Source: Pseudomonas parasichuanensis (GTDB taxonomy: Bacteria > Pseudomonadota > Gammaproteobacteria > Pseudomonadales > Pseudomonadaceae). From it: a stretch of DNA of 64,000 nucleotides. The position numbers and the translations under genes are program-made. Positions 36,436 to 44,747 of the stretch are shown here, in pieces. Each line of letters begins with the position of its first letter. Position 1 is the stretch's first letter. The notes beneath the pieces are model-generated. The model did no database searches, was not told where the DNA came from, and was given only the letters and a program-made list of their open reading frames with translations. Where the stretch lies: assembly GCF_021601385.1 (NCBI RefSeq), contig NZ_BQHO01000007.1, positions 62,001-126,000 on the forward strand, read 5' to 3'.

Positions 36436-37494
36436 TCAAGGTTTCCCAGGCACCGCGTAAAGCACTGCATCAAAGGTACTCGGCGAGTGACAGCGCAGGT
36501 AATAGCGGTAGCCCAATTCGTAGCCTTGCAGCTGCTCGGCAATTTCCCAAAGGTGTTCCGCACGGTGATAGATGCTGATGGCCAGGTGCGGACGATGTGC
36601 CTGCAACAGGCCCTCCGCGCCGCGCAAAGCTGCCGGTTCTTCGCCCTCGATATCCATCTTGACGAAGTTCGGCGCGAATCCTGGTAAAGCATCATCCAGG
36701 CGCACACAGCACACAGGATTCCCGCCCGACTCGACAAGGTGGCCACCTGCGCCCAAGCTGGGGTCATATCCACTCAAGCGATTACTGTCTGAAACACCGC
36801 AAGGAAAGTGGATCGCGCCCGGGACTTTACCAAGCTGCGCCGTCAGATGACGGTAGTTGTCCAAATCCGGCTCGAATGTCGCCAGACCGGCGAAACCAAA
36901 CCCTCCAGCCAACAACGCCTGAACGGTATCGCCGATGTAAGCGCCGCAGTCGATAAATCGAAGCGGTTCCGGCAAGCGCGGCAAGTCTGTCGGGAAATAC
37001 TGCTGCCCCGCCAGCGCAGGAAGACAGCGCGGATCCCCCAGAGTGCGGTACTCGACTATCGCGTCCAACAGCTGTTTGCTGGCTTCATCCTCCAGAGCAA
37101 CACGCAACGCTGCAATACGCGATGCATGCTGTTCATAAAATGCTGGGGCAACCAGCCAGTAACGAAAAGGCTGACCTTCTGGATAAAGCCGTACGAATTC
37201 GACAAGGCTGACTATGCGGCCAAACCCCAGGGTTTCCAGATCATCAAAAATGGTTCTGGTATCCACATGGGCGTTGAACACACCGATCAACACACAGGCC
37301 TTAGCCGGGTCATGATTGGCAGCCCAGTGCTGAGCGCTGACGACAGGCAAACCGTCCACTTCCTCTAGGCTTTCATCGCGGTCGAGAAAAGAATCCACGC
37401 TTTGTCCACGAGTAACCAGATAATCCCGTACTCGCCGCCCGGCAAGCCTGGCGCCATAAATCAGCAACTGGTCGAATCCGAACTCATTGGCCAT
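36436..37494 (-). CDS. FkbM-family methyltransferase with N-terminal Rossmann-like domain (352 aa)
   Basis: A 352-residue protein. Residues 8-90 are the shared Rossmann-like domain (QLLIYGARLAGRRVRDYLVT, then SFLDRD). From about residue 190, the FkbM SAM-binding region PLRFIDCGAYIGDTVQALLA and the FkbM motif FVKMDIEGEEPAALRGA appear. It resembles the enzyme at 31766 in plan but is shorter. Its start overlaps a 54-aa ORF by 11 bases, which suggests translational coupling. The acceptor is predicted to be the island's sugar, but no substrate evidence exists. Confidence 0.77.
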   Translation of the reverse strand: MANEFGFDQLLIYGARLAGRRVRDYLVTRGQSVDSFLDRDESLEEVDGLPVVSAQHWAANHDPAKACVLIGVFNAHVDTRTIFDDLETLGFGRIVSLVEFVRLYPEGQPFRYWLVAPAFYEQHASRIAALRVALEDEASKQLLDAIVEYRTLGDPRCLPALAGQQYFPTDLPRLPEPLRFIDCGAYIGDTVQALLAGGFGFAGLATFEPDLDNYRHLTAQLGKVPGAIHFPCGVSDSNRLSGYDPSLGAGGHLVESGGNPVCCVRLDDALPGFAPNFVKMDIEGEEPAALRGAEGLLQAHRPHLAISIYHRAEHLWEIAEQLQGYELGYRYYLRCHSPSTFDAVLYAVPGKP

Positions 37495-37648
37495 GATCCG
37501 CTACCTTGATCAGAATGGCATGACCATTGGGGTTATGAAGGAAGCGGTAGTCGCTGATCTGCGCTACGCACTCATTCATCCCATACGCCCCACTTTCACA
37601 GCTGAAGGCCATTAGCGTGCAGTGACGCACAGTCTCATATAGGCTCAT
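37484..37648 (-). CDS. Small 54-aa ORF, doubly coupled between ThDP enzyme and methyltransferase genes
   Basis: Too short for ordinary ORF calling. It starts with ATG at 37648, overlapping the ThDP gene's stop as ATGA, and ends with TGA at 37486-37484, inside the first codons of the downstream methyltransferase gene (11-base overlap). The predicted peptide opens MSLYETVRHCTLMAF and ends NGHAILIKVADHGQ. It fills almost exactly the 150-base gap that would otherwise be the largest in this run of the operon. It may be a real coupling peptide or a remnant of a larger gene; no family was recognised. Confidence 0.5.
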   Translation of the reverse strand: MSLYETVRHCTLMAFSCESGAYGMNECVAQISDYRFLHNPNGHAILIKVADHGQ

Positions 37649-39450
37649 ACCTGAGGCTCAAGCGAAACGGCCATCTGCTGCGCCAGCTCTTCACGGCTGA
37701 GGAACGGATACAAATCCTCCAGGGCACCGGTTACCGGCTTGCCATTTTCATCCATGCGGGTCATGACGCGCGGTATCCGTGGCTCTTCGACCTGTACCAG
37801 CACCTCACAGATCACCGGGCCATCGCGCTCCAGCACAGCCTGCAGGCTGGCCTGCAGATCGGCATGCGACTCGATGCGCGCATAACCCACGCCGTAAGCA
37901 CTGGCCAACTGGGCCAGATCCGGCAGTTGCAGGCCGCTGGTGGCATCGGCACCGACCAGCAGTTTGAAATGTGCACTTTGCGACGCACGAATCGAGGCAT
38001 AGCCCTGATTGTTGATGACGAAGCATTTGACCGGCAGCTTCTGCGCGGCCAGGGTCGCCAGCTCCTGGATGTTCAACTGCAAACCACCATCACCTTCAAC
38101 ACACACGGTCGGCTTGCGCCCGGAGGCCAGGCACGCGCCGATTGCAGACGGAATGCCAAAGCCCATCGAGCCCGTGCCACGGTTGTGGAAGCAACGCTGG
38201 CCCTTCTTGAGGCGCAGGTTGAGCAGGAACAACTCGGAGGCGAAACCCGAACTGCCCGGCGCGATCACGTCACCTTCATTGAGCAGCGAGGACAGCTGGT
38301 CAGTGAAGTAGTACATGCTCACGCCCTGGCTGTCGTCGGCATGCTCGCTCTGCAGCAGCGGGTATTGCTGGCGCCAGTCAGCGATGCGTGCCAGCCAGTG
38401 CGCGTAGGATGGCAGGCGATCACGGCAAACCTCTGCCGCCAACGCCTCGATGAAAGGTTTGACATCAGAGACCACCGATACCTCGATGGGCATCTGCAAC
38501 TTGGCGATTTCCGCAGGATCGATATCCACCACGACCTTTTTCGCATACGGCGCGAAGTGAGCATGGTTGTAAGCAGTCAATGCCATGTCCAGACGCGAGC
38601 CAAGGACGATCAGCAAGTCGCAGTTCTGCAGGGCAAAGTTGGCCCAGCGCGGGGCAATGGAACCAGGACGGCCACCATAAAGCGGATGCTCGTCTTCGAT
38701 GATGTCCATGGCCAGCCAGGTCGGCATGACCGGTACGCCCGCAGCTTCGATCAACTGGTTGAATGCTTCGACCGCACCCGCCATGCGAATACCGCTACCG
38801 GCGATGATGCCCGGGCGTTTGGCCTGGCGCAGCAAACTCAGGGTTTGCGCGACCGCCGCGCTGATGTCCGGTTGCTCGGTGGCCTCAGGCAACGGTGCCC
38901 GGCGCAAGGTCGCAGGGTCAATCCGAGCAGCCTGCACGTCCAGCGGTACATCCAGCCATACCGGGCCGCGGCGCCCGCTGAGTGCTGCATGCTCGAGCCG
39001 GTCGAAGACCTCGGCTACCGCTTCGGGATCGGTCAGGGTGACGGCCGCCTTGGTGATCGGCTCGACAATCGAAACGATGTCGGCTTCTTGCACGCCCAGC
39101 ATGCGCAGGCCTGTACCGGCTTTAAGGTCGGCACTTTTTACCTGGCCGGACACGAAGAACACCGGTGTCGAGTCCAACCAGGCACCGAGCACTGCGGTCA
39201 CCGTATTGGTCGCCCCCGGGCCACAGGTGGTCATGCAGGCCGCCGGCCCACCGGTAAGCTTGCCGGCGGCTTCGGCGGCAATGGCCGCAGCCTGCTCGTG
39301 CAAGCACAGCACCGGTTCCAGCTCGGGGTGGCGCCCCAGAGCGTCGTTAAGGTGCATGGCACCGCCACCTGGCAGGAAGTAGACCTGCCCCACGCCCAAA
39401 CGCGCCAGGCGCTCCATGATGTAATCCGCTACACGGATAGTTTGTGTCAC
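37645..39450 (-). CDS. ThDP-dependent acetolactate-synthase-like enzyme, candidate YerE-type branched-chain-sugar enzyme
   Basis: A 601-residue enzyme of the ALS/TPP family. The ThDP-activating Glu52 is in LCLHEQAAAIAAEAAG, the ThDP/Mg motif is GDGGLQLN (residues 453-460) with NN at 480-481, and the N-terminus reads LPGGGAMHLNDALGRHP. An anabolic IlvB would be elsewhere and paired with IlvN; no small subunit is here. In Yersinia, YerE, an ALS-related ThDP flavoenzyme, adds a two-carbon unit from pyruvate to CDP-4-keto-3,6-dideoxyglucose in yersiniose synthesis. The ddhABC genes nearby supply exactly that substrate. The start is GTG, with a GGGGGAA site upstream. The YerE role is inference. 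Confidence 0.72.
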   Translation of the reverse strand: MTQTIRVADYIMERLARLGVGQVYFLPGGGAMHLNDALGRHPELEPVLCLHEQAAAIAAEAAGKLTGGPAACMTTCGPGATNTVTAVLGAWLDSTPVFFVSGQVKSADLKAGTGLRMLGVQEADIVSIVEPITKAAVTLTDPEAVAEVFDRLEHAALSGRRGPVWLDVPLDVQAARIDPATLRRAPLPEATEQPDISAAVAQTLSLLRQAKRPGIIAGSGIRMAGAVEAFNQLIEAAGVPVMPTWLAMDIIEDEHPLYGGRPGSIAPRWANFALQNCDLLIVLGSRLDMALTAYNHAHFAPYAKKVVVDIDPAEIAKLQMPIEVSVVSDVKPFIEALAAEVCRDRLPSYAHWLARIADWRQQYPLLQSEHADDSQGVSMYYFTDQLSSLLNEGDVIAPGSSGFASELFLLNLRLKKGQRCFHNRGTGSMGFGIPSAIGACLASGRKPTVCVEGDGGLQLNIQELATLAAQKLPVKCFVINNQGYASIRASQSAHFKLLVGADATSGLQLPDLAQLASAYGVGYARIESHADLQASLQAVLERDGPVICEVLVQVEEPRIPRVMTRMDENGKPVTGALEDLYPFLSREELAQQMAVSLEPQV

Positions 39451-39476
39451 CTTGAATTCCCCCTCGAAACCGGCGT

Positions 39477-41375
39477 TTAAGCAAGCCGCGTCAAATACTG
39501 CAGCGCCGACCAGAAGCCGGCCCCGTGATCCTTGTGCCCTTGCCAGACTTCAGGAATGAAGCTGACCTCGGGATGTTGGCGAATCTGTGCCCAGCTGGCC
39601 GGCCAGTCGATGTCGCCGGTGCCCATTAGCACGCCTTCGCCATTGGTGCCCTTGGCGTCGGCCACGTGCAGGTGCGCCGAGTGCGGCAGCAGCAGCGCCA
39701 GCGCGGCCTGGAAGTCGAGGCCGAAGTGGAAGCAGGTCATCTGCAGGTGCGACAGGTCCAGGCACAGGCGCAGGCCGTGCTCGCGGGCCTGGGCCGCCAG
39801 CTCGTCGGGCATCATGAAAATGTTCTGGTGGCGTTGGCCGCCGAAGTGCCAGGGGAACGGCGCCATGTTCTGCGGGATCAGCTCGGTGCCGGCGAAATCC
39901 ACCTGGCGGCAGGCTTCATGGAACCGCTCGTAGAGTTCGGGGCGCATGGCCAGCGGGCGGGGCTGGTCGGCGGAGAAACCGCCGATGTTGGCGACGATCA
40001 GCCGGGCATCGGCTGCGGGGAAGAACTCGCCGATCTGCAGGGTGGCATCGACCACACGCTGCAGGTTGTCGATGGAGCGCTGGCGGTAGGCCTGGTCGTC
40101 CGCGACCAGGTCCAGCAGCTCGCTGTTCTCGAACAGCTCAGGGGCGTGTACCACCAGGCGCGAACACGCCACCTCGGCCAGGAAGGGCTGCGGTTTCAGG
40201 CTGAGGTCGCGGTAGGACAGGTGGAACTCGAACAGGTCCGGTTCGATGCGCCGACGGTAGTCGAGGAAGTCGTGGTAGCGCACCGGCACGCCCCAGCGAA
40301 TCGGCATGTCGAACGCCAGTTTCTGCTCGGCAGGCTGTTCCTGCAGGTCGCTCTCGAACAGGAAATCGCCCTGGGCGATGTCGCGCTGGGCCGGCTTGCC
40401 CAACAGCTCCGGCAGCCGGTACGGCGCCAAGCCCTGGCCGGGGCTGGCGATGCGCAGCATACCCTGCTCCAGGACCGCGCCACGGGGGATCTCACGGGCT
40501 GCGATCACGCTCTTGCCGAGGTTCTCGCGGTTGAGCAATTCACCCTGGCTGGCATGACGGCCGGGGCCTTGCCAAGGCAACGCCAGTTCAAGTTGGCGAA
40601 TGCCGTCCACCAGTTGGCGGAATTCGGTAGGTTCCAGGCTGGCCAGGTGATCCGGGCCTTCCATGTTGCGGTCCAGGGTAATGTGGCGCTCCACAAGCTT
40701 GGCGCCCAGGGCCACAGCACCGAGGGTAATGGCGATACCGCGCTCATGGCCGGAATAGCCGATCAGGCCATGCAGCTCTTGCAGGCGGCGCAAATAGCCG
40801 AGCTGGATATCCGACTCCGGCGCCGGGTAGGCGCTGTTGCAGTGCAGCAGCGCAAAGGGCGTGCCCAGCGCATTGAGCTGTTCGATGGCACGGATGATTT
40901 CGTGCTCGAAGGACATGCCGGTGGACAGGATCAGCGGCTTGCCCAGGCTGGCCGCCTTGGCGATCAGGTAGGGGTTGGACAGGTCGGCCGAGGCGATTTT
41001 CAGGGCCGCCACGTCGAACTGGGCCAGGGCATCGACACTGGGCTCATCCCAGGGGGTGCACAGGTAGGTGATGCCCTGTTGCGCACAGTAGGCACGCAGC
41101 TGGCGGTGCTCGTCGAGGCTCAGCTCGACCTTGTCCAGCAGGTCCTGGATGTACTCCACACCGAGGTCCTCGGCACGCGAGCCATCGGCCTTGCGCCGGT
41201 ACAGCGCCTCGCGGTTACGCAGCTGGAACTTGACGCAGTCGGCACCCGCCGCAACGGCGGCATCCACCAGTTGCCTGGCCAATGCCAGCGAGCCGTTGTG
41301 GTTGTTGCCGGCTTCGGCGATGACATAGACACGCTCGCCACCCAGGGCGATGCCGTCGAGAATAATTGGGGTCAT
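39477..41375 (-). CDS. NeuB/SpsE-type sugar-acid synthase fused to a TIM-barrel (xylose-isomerase-like) domain
   Basis: A 632-residue fusion. About residues 1-280 form a NeuB-family PEP-condensing barrel (IAEAGNNHNGSLALARQLVD; LILSTGMSFEH; GYSGHERGIAITLGA; ERHITLDRNMEGPDHLASLE). About residues 285-345 form an SAF domain. About residues 350-632 form a second TIM barrel like the AP endonuclease/xylose isomerase-like family (LRLCLDLSHLQMTCFHFG; HVADAKGTNGEGVLMGTGDI). NeuB enzymes make sialic, legionaminic or pseudaminic acid from a 6-carbon sugar and PEP. The usual other genes of those pathways are absent here, so the substrate is uncertain. It overlaps the kinase gene by four bases. Confidence 0.82.
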   Translation of the reverse strand: MTPIILDGIALGGERVYVIAEAGNNHNGSLALARQLVDAAVAAGADCVKFQLRNREALYRRKADGSRAEDLGVEYIQDLLDKVELSLDEHRQLRAYCAQQGITYLCTPWDEPSVDALAQFDVAALKIASADLSNPYLIAKAASLGKPLILSTGMSFEHEIIRAIEQLNALGTPFALLHCNSAYPAPESDIQLGYLRRLQELHGLIGYSGHERGIAITLGAVALGAKLVERHITLDRNMEGPDHLASLEPTEFRQLVDGIRQLELALPWQGPGRHASQGELLNRENLGKSVIAAREIPRGAVLEQGMLRIASPGQGLAPYRLPELLGKPAQRDIAQGDFLFESDLQEQPAEQKLAFDMPIRWGVPVRYHDFLDYRRRIEPDLFEFHLSYRDLSLKPQPFLAEVACSRLVVHAPELFENSELLDLVADDQAYRQRSIDNLQRVVDATLQIGEFFPAADARLIVANIGGFSADQPRPLAMRPELYERFHEACRQVDFAGTELIPQNMAPFPWHFGGQRHQNIFMMPDELAAQAREHGLRLCLDLSHLQMTCFHFGLDFQAALALLLPHSAHLHVADAKGTNGEGVLMGTGDIDWPASWAQIRQHPEVSFIPEVWQGHKDHGAGFWSALQYLTRLA

Positions 41376-42736
41376 TGGATTTTCGTCCGCCAGGAAGTAA
41401 CACCGCAGGACTCGAAGCGGAAGCCTTGAGTCTCGCAGCCCAGTGCGCGCACCGCATGCACCACGCGCTGGCGATGCTGGGGTTGTACGTAGAACAGGAA
41501 GAAGCCACCGCCACCTGCGCCCAGCAGCTTGCCGCCGAGCGCGCCGGCCGCCAGTGCGGCAGCGTAGATATCATCGAGGTGCCCATGGCTGATGGCCGAG
41601 GAAAAGCGCTTTTTCAGGCGCCAGGCTTCGTCCAGGCACAGGCCGAAATCGCGCAGCTCGCCGCGAATCAGATAGCGGTGCATGCGCCGGCAGAGCGCAA
41701 CGCTGGCGTGGAGCAGGTCGGTTTGCGCGCACTCGGCCTGCATCTCCTCGCGCTGTAGGTCATGCAGGCGGCCGGAATCGTGGGAAATGCCGGTATCGCA
41801 CAACACCAGGCAGGACTCCAGCTCATTGCGGATCGCATCTTCCAGGCGAATCGGGTGGACCAGGTTGCGCTGGTTCTCGAACTCGATCAGGTTGAAGCCG
41901 CCGAAAGCCGAGGCGTACTGGTCCTGCCAGCCGCCGGCAATGCCGAAGCACAGACGCTCGGCCTGAAACGCCAGTTCGGCGATCTCATAGGTGCTCCAGC
42001 GATCCTGGCGCAGTTCGTTGAAGACCGCGATGGTGGCCGTGGTGGCAGCAGAGGAGCCGCCCAGCCCGGAGCCAACAGGAAAATCCGAGCGCAGGTAGAG
42101 GTCGAAGCCGTATTGCGGCTTGATCACCGAAACGATGGTCGCCAGCAGGCTTTTTTCACTGGCGGCCAGCAGGTCAGCCAGGGAGTCGTAAACCTCCTCG
42201 CGCCCCAGGTCCTCGGAGAAAATGCGGATGCCACGGTCGCCCCGAGGCACCAGGGTGGCGTGGGCATAAAGGCCGACGGTACAGCTGAGCACCGCGGCCG
42301 GGTGATCGATGAAGAAATAGGTCAGGTCCGCCCCCCCACCGCAAAAGCTCATGCGCACCGGCGCACGCGCACGCGCCAGCACCGGCACTTCCGGGCTGGC
42401 CGCCATGAGGCGGGTGTAAACTTCAACCAGGCGCCCCTGCTCATCCACGGCCGGGATGGCGTTGAAGCCGAGGTCGAACGCCTTGAGCAACTCCTCCCGC
42501 GACGCACCGGCCTGAACGGCACGGTAATGGCTGTTCATACAAGTCGTTACCGGCAGGTCGGTCTGCCCACCCTGCAGCAAGTGGCGACGTACATCACCGT
42601 TGGTCACCACCCCCAGCAAGCGCTGGTCGTCGGCCACCACAAAGGCGATCTGCAAGGCGCCTGCCTCGATGCACTTGACCGCATCGAGAATACTCTGGCG
42701 TTCGCCAATGCTCAGGGTCTGCACCAACAGGCTCAT
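41372..42736 (-). CDS. CBS-pair + GHMP kinase fusion (heptokinase-like sugar kinase)
   Basis: A 454-residue protein. About residues 1-115 are two CBS motifs (IAFVVADDQRLLGVVTNGDV; FNAIPAVDEQGRLVEVYTR). From about 120 it is a GHMP kinase with substrate motif ARAPVRMSFCGGGADLTYFF and the phosphate-binding motif GSGLGGSSAATTATIAVFNE, closest by pattern to D-glycero-D-manno-heptose 7-phosphate kinase HddA. The CBS pair suggests adenylate-type regulation. The start ATG at 42736 is coupled to the upstream gene by ATGA; a longer open frame overlaps that gene and is rejected. With the HddC-like enzyme it suggests phosphorylation then nucleotide activation of a sugar. Confidence 0.8.
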   Translation of the reverse strand: MSLLVQTLSIGERQSILDAVKCIEAGALQIAFVVADDQRLLGVVTNGDVRRHLLQGGQTDLPVTTCMNSHYRAVQAGASREELLKAFDLGFNAIPAVDEQGRLVEVYTRLMAASPEVPVLARARAPVRMSFCGGGADLTYFFIDHPAAVLSCTVGLYAHATLVPRGDRGIRIFSEDLGREEVYDSLADLLAASEKSLLATIVSVIKPQYGFDLYLRSDFPVGSGLGGSSAATTATIAVFNELRQDRWSTYEIAELAFQAERLCFGIAGGWQDQYASAFGGFNLIEFENQRNLVHPIRLEDAIRNELESCLVLCDTGISHDSGRLHDLQREEMQAECAQTDLLHASVALCRRMHRYLIRGELRDFGLCLDEAWRLKKRFSSAISHGHLDDIYAAALAAGALGGKLLGAGGGGFFLFYVQPQHRQRVVHAVRALGCETQGFRFESCGVTSWRTKIQ

Positions 42737-43425
42737 AGCGCTGTATCCGGAAAAAATTCGTGGGTGTAGCGCGCGAGTGATTCTGGCGTGCCGATATCGA
42801 TGAAGCGCCCGCTGTAATCGACAACGCAGACGGCCTCTCGCTGGAGCAGCTCGGGCAACAGATCGTGCTCCATGGAGCATGCGCGAACGGGTGTGGCGAC
42901 GAAGGCCGGTGCAGTGAAGGCGTACACCCCGGCGTTGATCAGGCCAGGCCCCTGCAGGCCTTTTTCCTGCAGCCCGGCCAGGTGCCCTGTGGCATCGAGC
43001 GCCAGGCTGCCGTATCGGCCGCGGTCATCGACCCGCGCTGCCAGCACGGCATTGCCTTCGCTCAGAACCATCTGCCGATAACCTTCCGCGTCCACAAAGG
43101 TGTCGGCGTTGAGTACCAGGTACCGCCCGTGGGCAGGCTGCTCGCGCAACGCGTTGAGCAATGCTCCCCCCGTTCCCAGAGGGCTCTGCTCCACCACCAG
43201 CGACAATGGCAGCCCGGCATGGCGAGACAACTCATCAAGCTGCTCGGCCACCTGCTCGGCGCGGTAGTGCGCGCACAGCACGCCTTCGCTGATGCCGGCA
43301 CGGGCCAACTGGCTCAATACGCGCGCCAGAAAGGGCTCACCGCGAACGGGCACCAGGGCCTTCTGCGCGTCGGTGACGCTGCGCAGCCGTGTACCGAAAC
43401 CGCCACACAGGACGTAGGCGCGCAT
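42733..43425 (-). CDS. Sugar-1-phosphate nucleotidyltransferase (HddC/RmlA-like)
   Basis: A 230-residue nucleotidyltransferase with the N-terminal signature MRAYVLCGGFGTRLRS (residues 1-16) and then KALVPVRGEPFLARVLSQL. The class activates a sugar 1-phosphate with an NTP; the similarity in size and motif is to the D-glycero-D-manno-heptose-1-phosphate guanylyltransferase HddC. The ATG at 43425 shares one base with the ddhC stop; a GTG at 43431 is less likely. The downstream CBS-GHMP kinase gene overlaps it by four bases, so the pair probably acts in sequence. Confidence 0.8.
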   Translation of the reverse strand: MRAYVLCGGFGTRLRSVTDAQKALVPVRGEPFLARVLSQLARAGISEGVLCAHYRAEQVAEQLDELSRHAGLPLSLVVEQSPLGTGGALLNALREQPAHGRYLVLNADTFVDAEGYRQMVLSEGNAVLAARVDDRGRYGSLALDATGHLAGLQEKGLQGPGLINAGVYAFTAPAFVATPVRACSMEHDLLPELLQREAVCVVDYSGRFIDIGTPESLARYTHEFFPDTAL

Positions 43426-44747
43426 CAGCACAACCTCTGCAGGTAGGTTTCCAGACTGCGCGCAGCATGCTCCAGATGCTCATCGCTCAAGCCCGGCCAG
43501 AGGCCGATCCAGAACGTGTCGTTCATGATCTTGTCGGTGACCGGCAGTTCACCGGCAACCCGGTATCGCTGCCCCTGCATGTAGGGCTGGCGAGTCAGGT
43601 TACCCGCGAACAGCAGGCGTGTGCCCACGCCCTGTTCATCCAGGTAGCGCAACAGCTCGACGCGCTTTACGCCACAGCCATCGCGCAGGGTGATCGGATA
43701 ACCAAACCAGGAGGGGTCACTGTCGCGGGTGGCCTGCGGCAGGATCAGTTTGTCCGCGCAACCGGCCAGGCGCTCGCCGAGCCAGGCGAAGTTGCGTTTG
43801 CGCGCGGCCACGAAATCATCGACCCGATCCATCTGCGCCAATGCGCAGGCGGCCTGCATGTCGGTGATCTTCAGGTTGTAGCCCAGGTGCGAGTAGGTGT
43901 ACTTGTGGTCGTAACCTTGCGGCAGGCTACCCAGCTGCCAGCAGAAGCGCTTGCTGCAGGTGTTGTCCTCGCCCGGCGGGCAGTAGCAATCACGGCCCCA
44001 GTCGCGGAACGACTCGATGATGCGCTTGAGCAACGGCGAGTCGGTGAACACTGCCCCGCCCTCGCCCATGGTGATGTGGTGTGCCGGGTAGAAGCTGAGG
44101 GTACCGATGTCGCCGAAGGTGCCGACCATGCGCCCCTGGTAGGTGGAACCCAAGGCATCGCAGCAGTCTTCGATCAGCCACAGGCCGTACTTGTCGCACA
44201 GGGCGCGGATCACACTCAGGTCGAAGGGGTTGCCCAAAGTGTGGGCCAGCATGATGGCCTTGGTCTTCGGGCCGATGGCGGCTTCGATCAGCGCGGGGTT
44301 GATGTTGTAGGTGCCCATCTCGACATCGACGAACACCGGTACCGCGCCGAACTGCAGGATCGGGTTGACCGTGGTCGGGAAACCGGCGGCAACGCCGATC
44401 ACCTCATCGCCAGGCTTGATCGCCCGGTCGCCGAGACGTGGCGAGGTCAGGGCGGAAAACGCCAGCAGGTTGGCCGAAGAACCGGAGTTGGTGGTGAGTA
44501 CGCAGCGGCGCCCCAGGTACTTGCCCAGGCGCTTCTCGAACGCCTCGTTGAAGCGGCCGGTGGTGAGCCAGCCATCCAGCACGGCCTCGGTCATCGCCTG
44601 CAGCTCGCCCGCACCAATCACCTTGCCGGCAGGCGGAACACTGCTCTGGCCCGCCACGAAGGGTTTGGGGGCCATTTGCAGCTCGGCATAGCGGCCGACC
44701 AGCTCGGCAATCTGTTGGCGCAACTGTTGCGCCGTACTGTCACTCAT
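43425..44747 (-). CDS. ddhC: CDP-6-deoxy-L-threo-D-glycero-4-hexulose 3-dehydrase (E1), DdhC/RfbH
   Basis: A 440-residue DegT-family protein that lacks the usual PLP lysine. The motif FYPAHHITMGEGG carries His-His at about residues 223-224 in its place, as in E1 dehydrase, which uses PMP. The [2Fe-2S] cysteines are visible: C195/C196 and the cluster RDCYCPPGEDNTC (C255, C257, C265). It removes the C3 hydroxyl, making CDP-4-keto-3,6-dideoxyglucose. A partner reductase (DdhD) is not in this window. The gene overlaps ddhB by eight bases. Confidence 0.93.
   Translation of the reverse strand: MSDSTAQQLRQQIAELVGRYAELQMAPKPFVAGQSSVPPAGKVIGAGELQAMTEAVLDGWLTTGRFNEAFEKRLGKYLGRRCVLTTNSGSSANLLAFSALTSPRLGDRAIKPGDEVIGVAAGFPTTVNPILQFGAVPVFVDVEMGTYNINPALIEAAIGPKTKAIMLAHTLGNPFDLSVIRALCDKYGLWLIEDCCDALGSTYQGRMVGTFGDIGTLSFYPAHHITMGEGGAVFTDSPLLKRIIESFRDWGRDCYCPPGEDNTCSKRFCWQLGSLPQGYDHKYTYSHLGYNLKITDMQAACALAQMDRVDDFVAARKRNFAWLGERLAGCADKLILPQATRDSDPSWFGYPITLRDGCGVKRVELLRYLDEQGVGTRLLFAGNLTRQPYMQGQRYRVAGELPVTDKIMNDTFWIGLWPGLSDEHLEHAARSLETYLQRLC

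Noticed and set aside
37645-39450. Housekeeping acetolactate synthase large subunit (IlvB/IlvI)
   Set aside because: No regulatory small subunit follows, and the gene lies inside a coupled sugar operon with ddhABC; the motifs alone do not settle it, so it is called ALS-like.
39477-41375. True sialic (N-acetylneuraminic) acid synthase
   Set aside because: The NeuB motifs are there, but no NeuA, NeuC or acetyl/aminotransferase partners are seen, and it is fused to another barrel.
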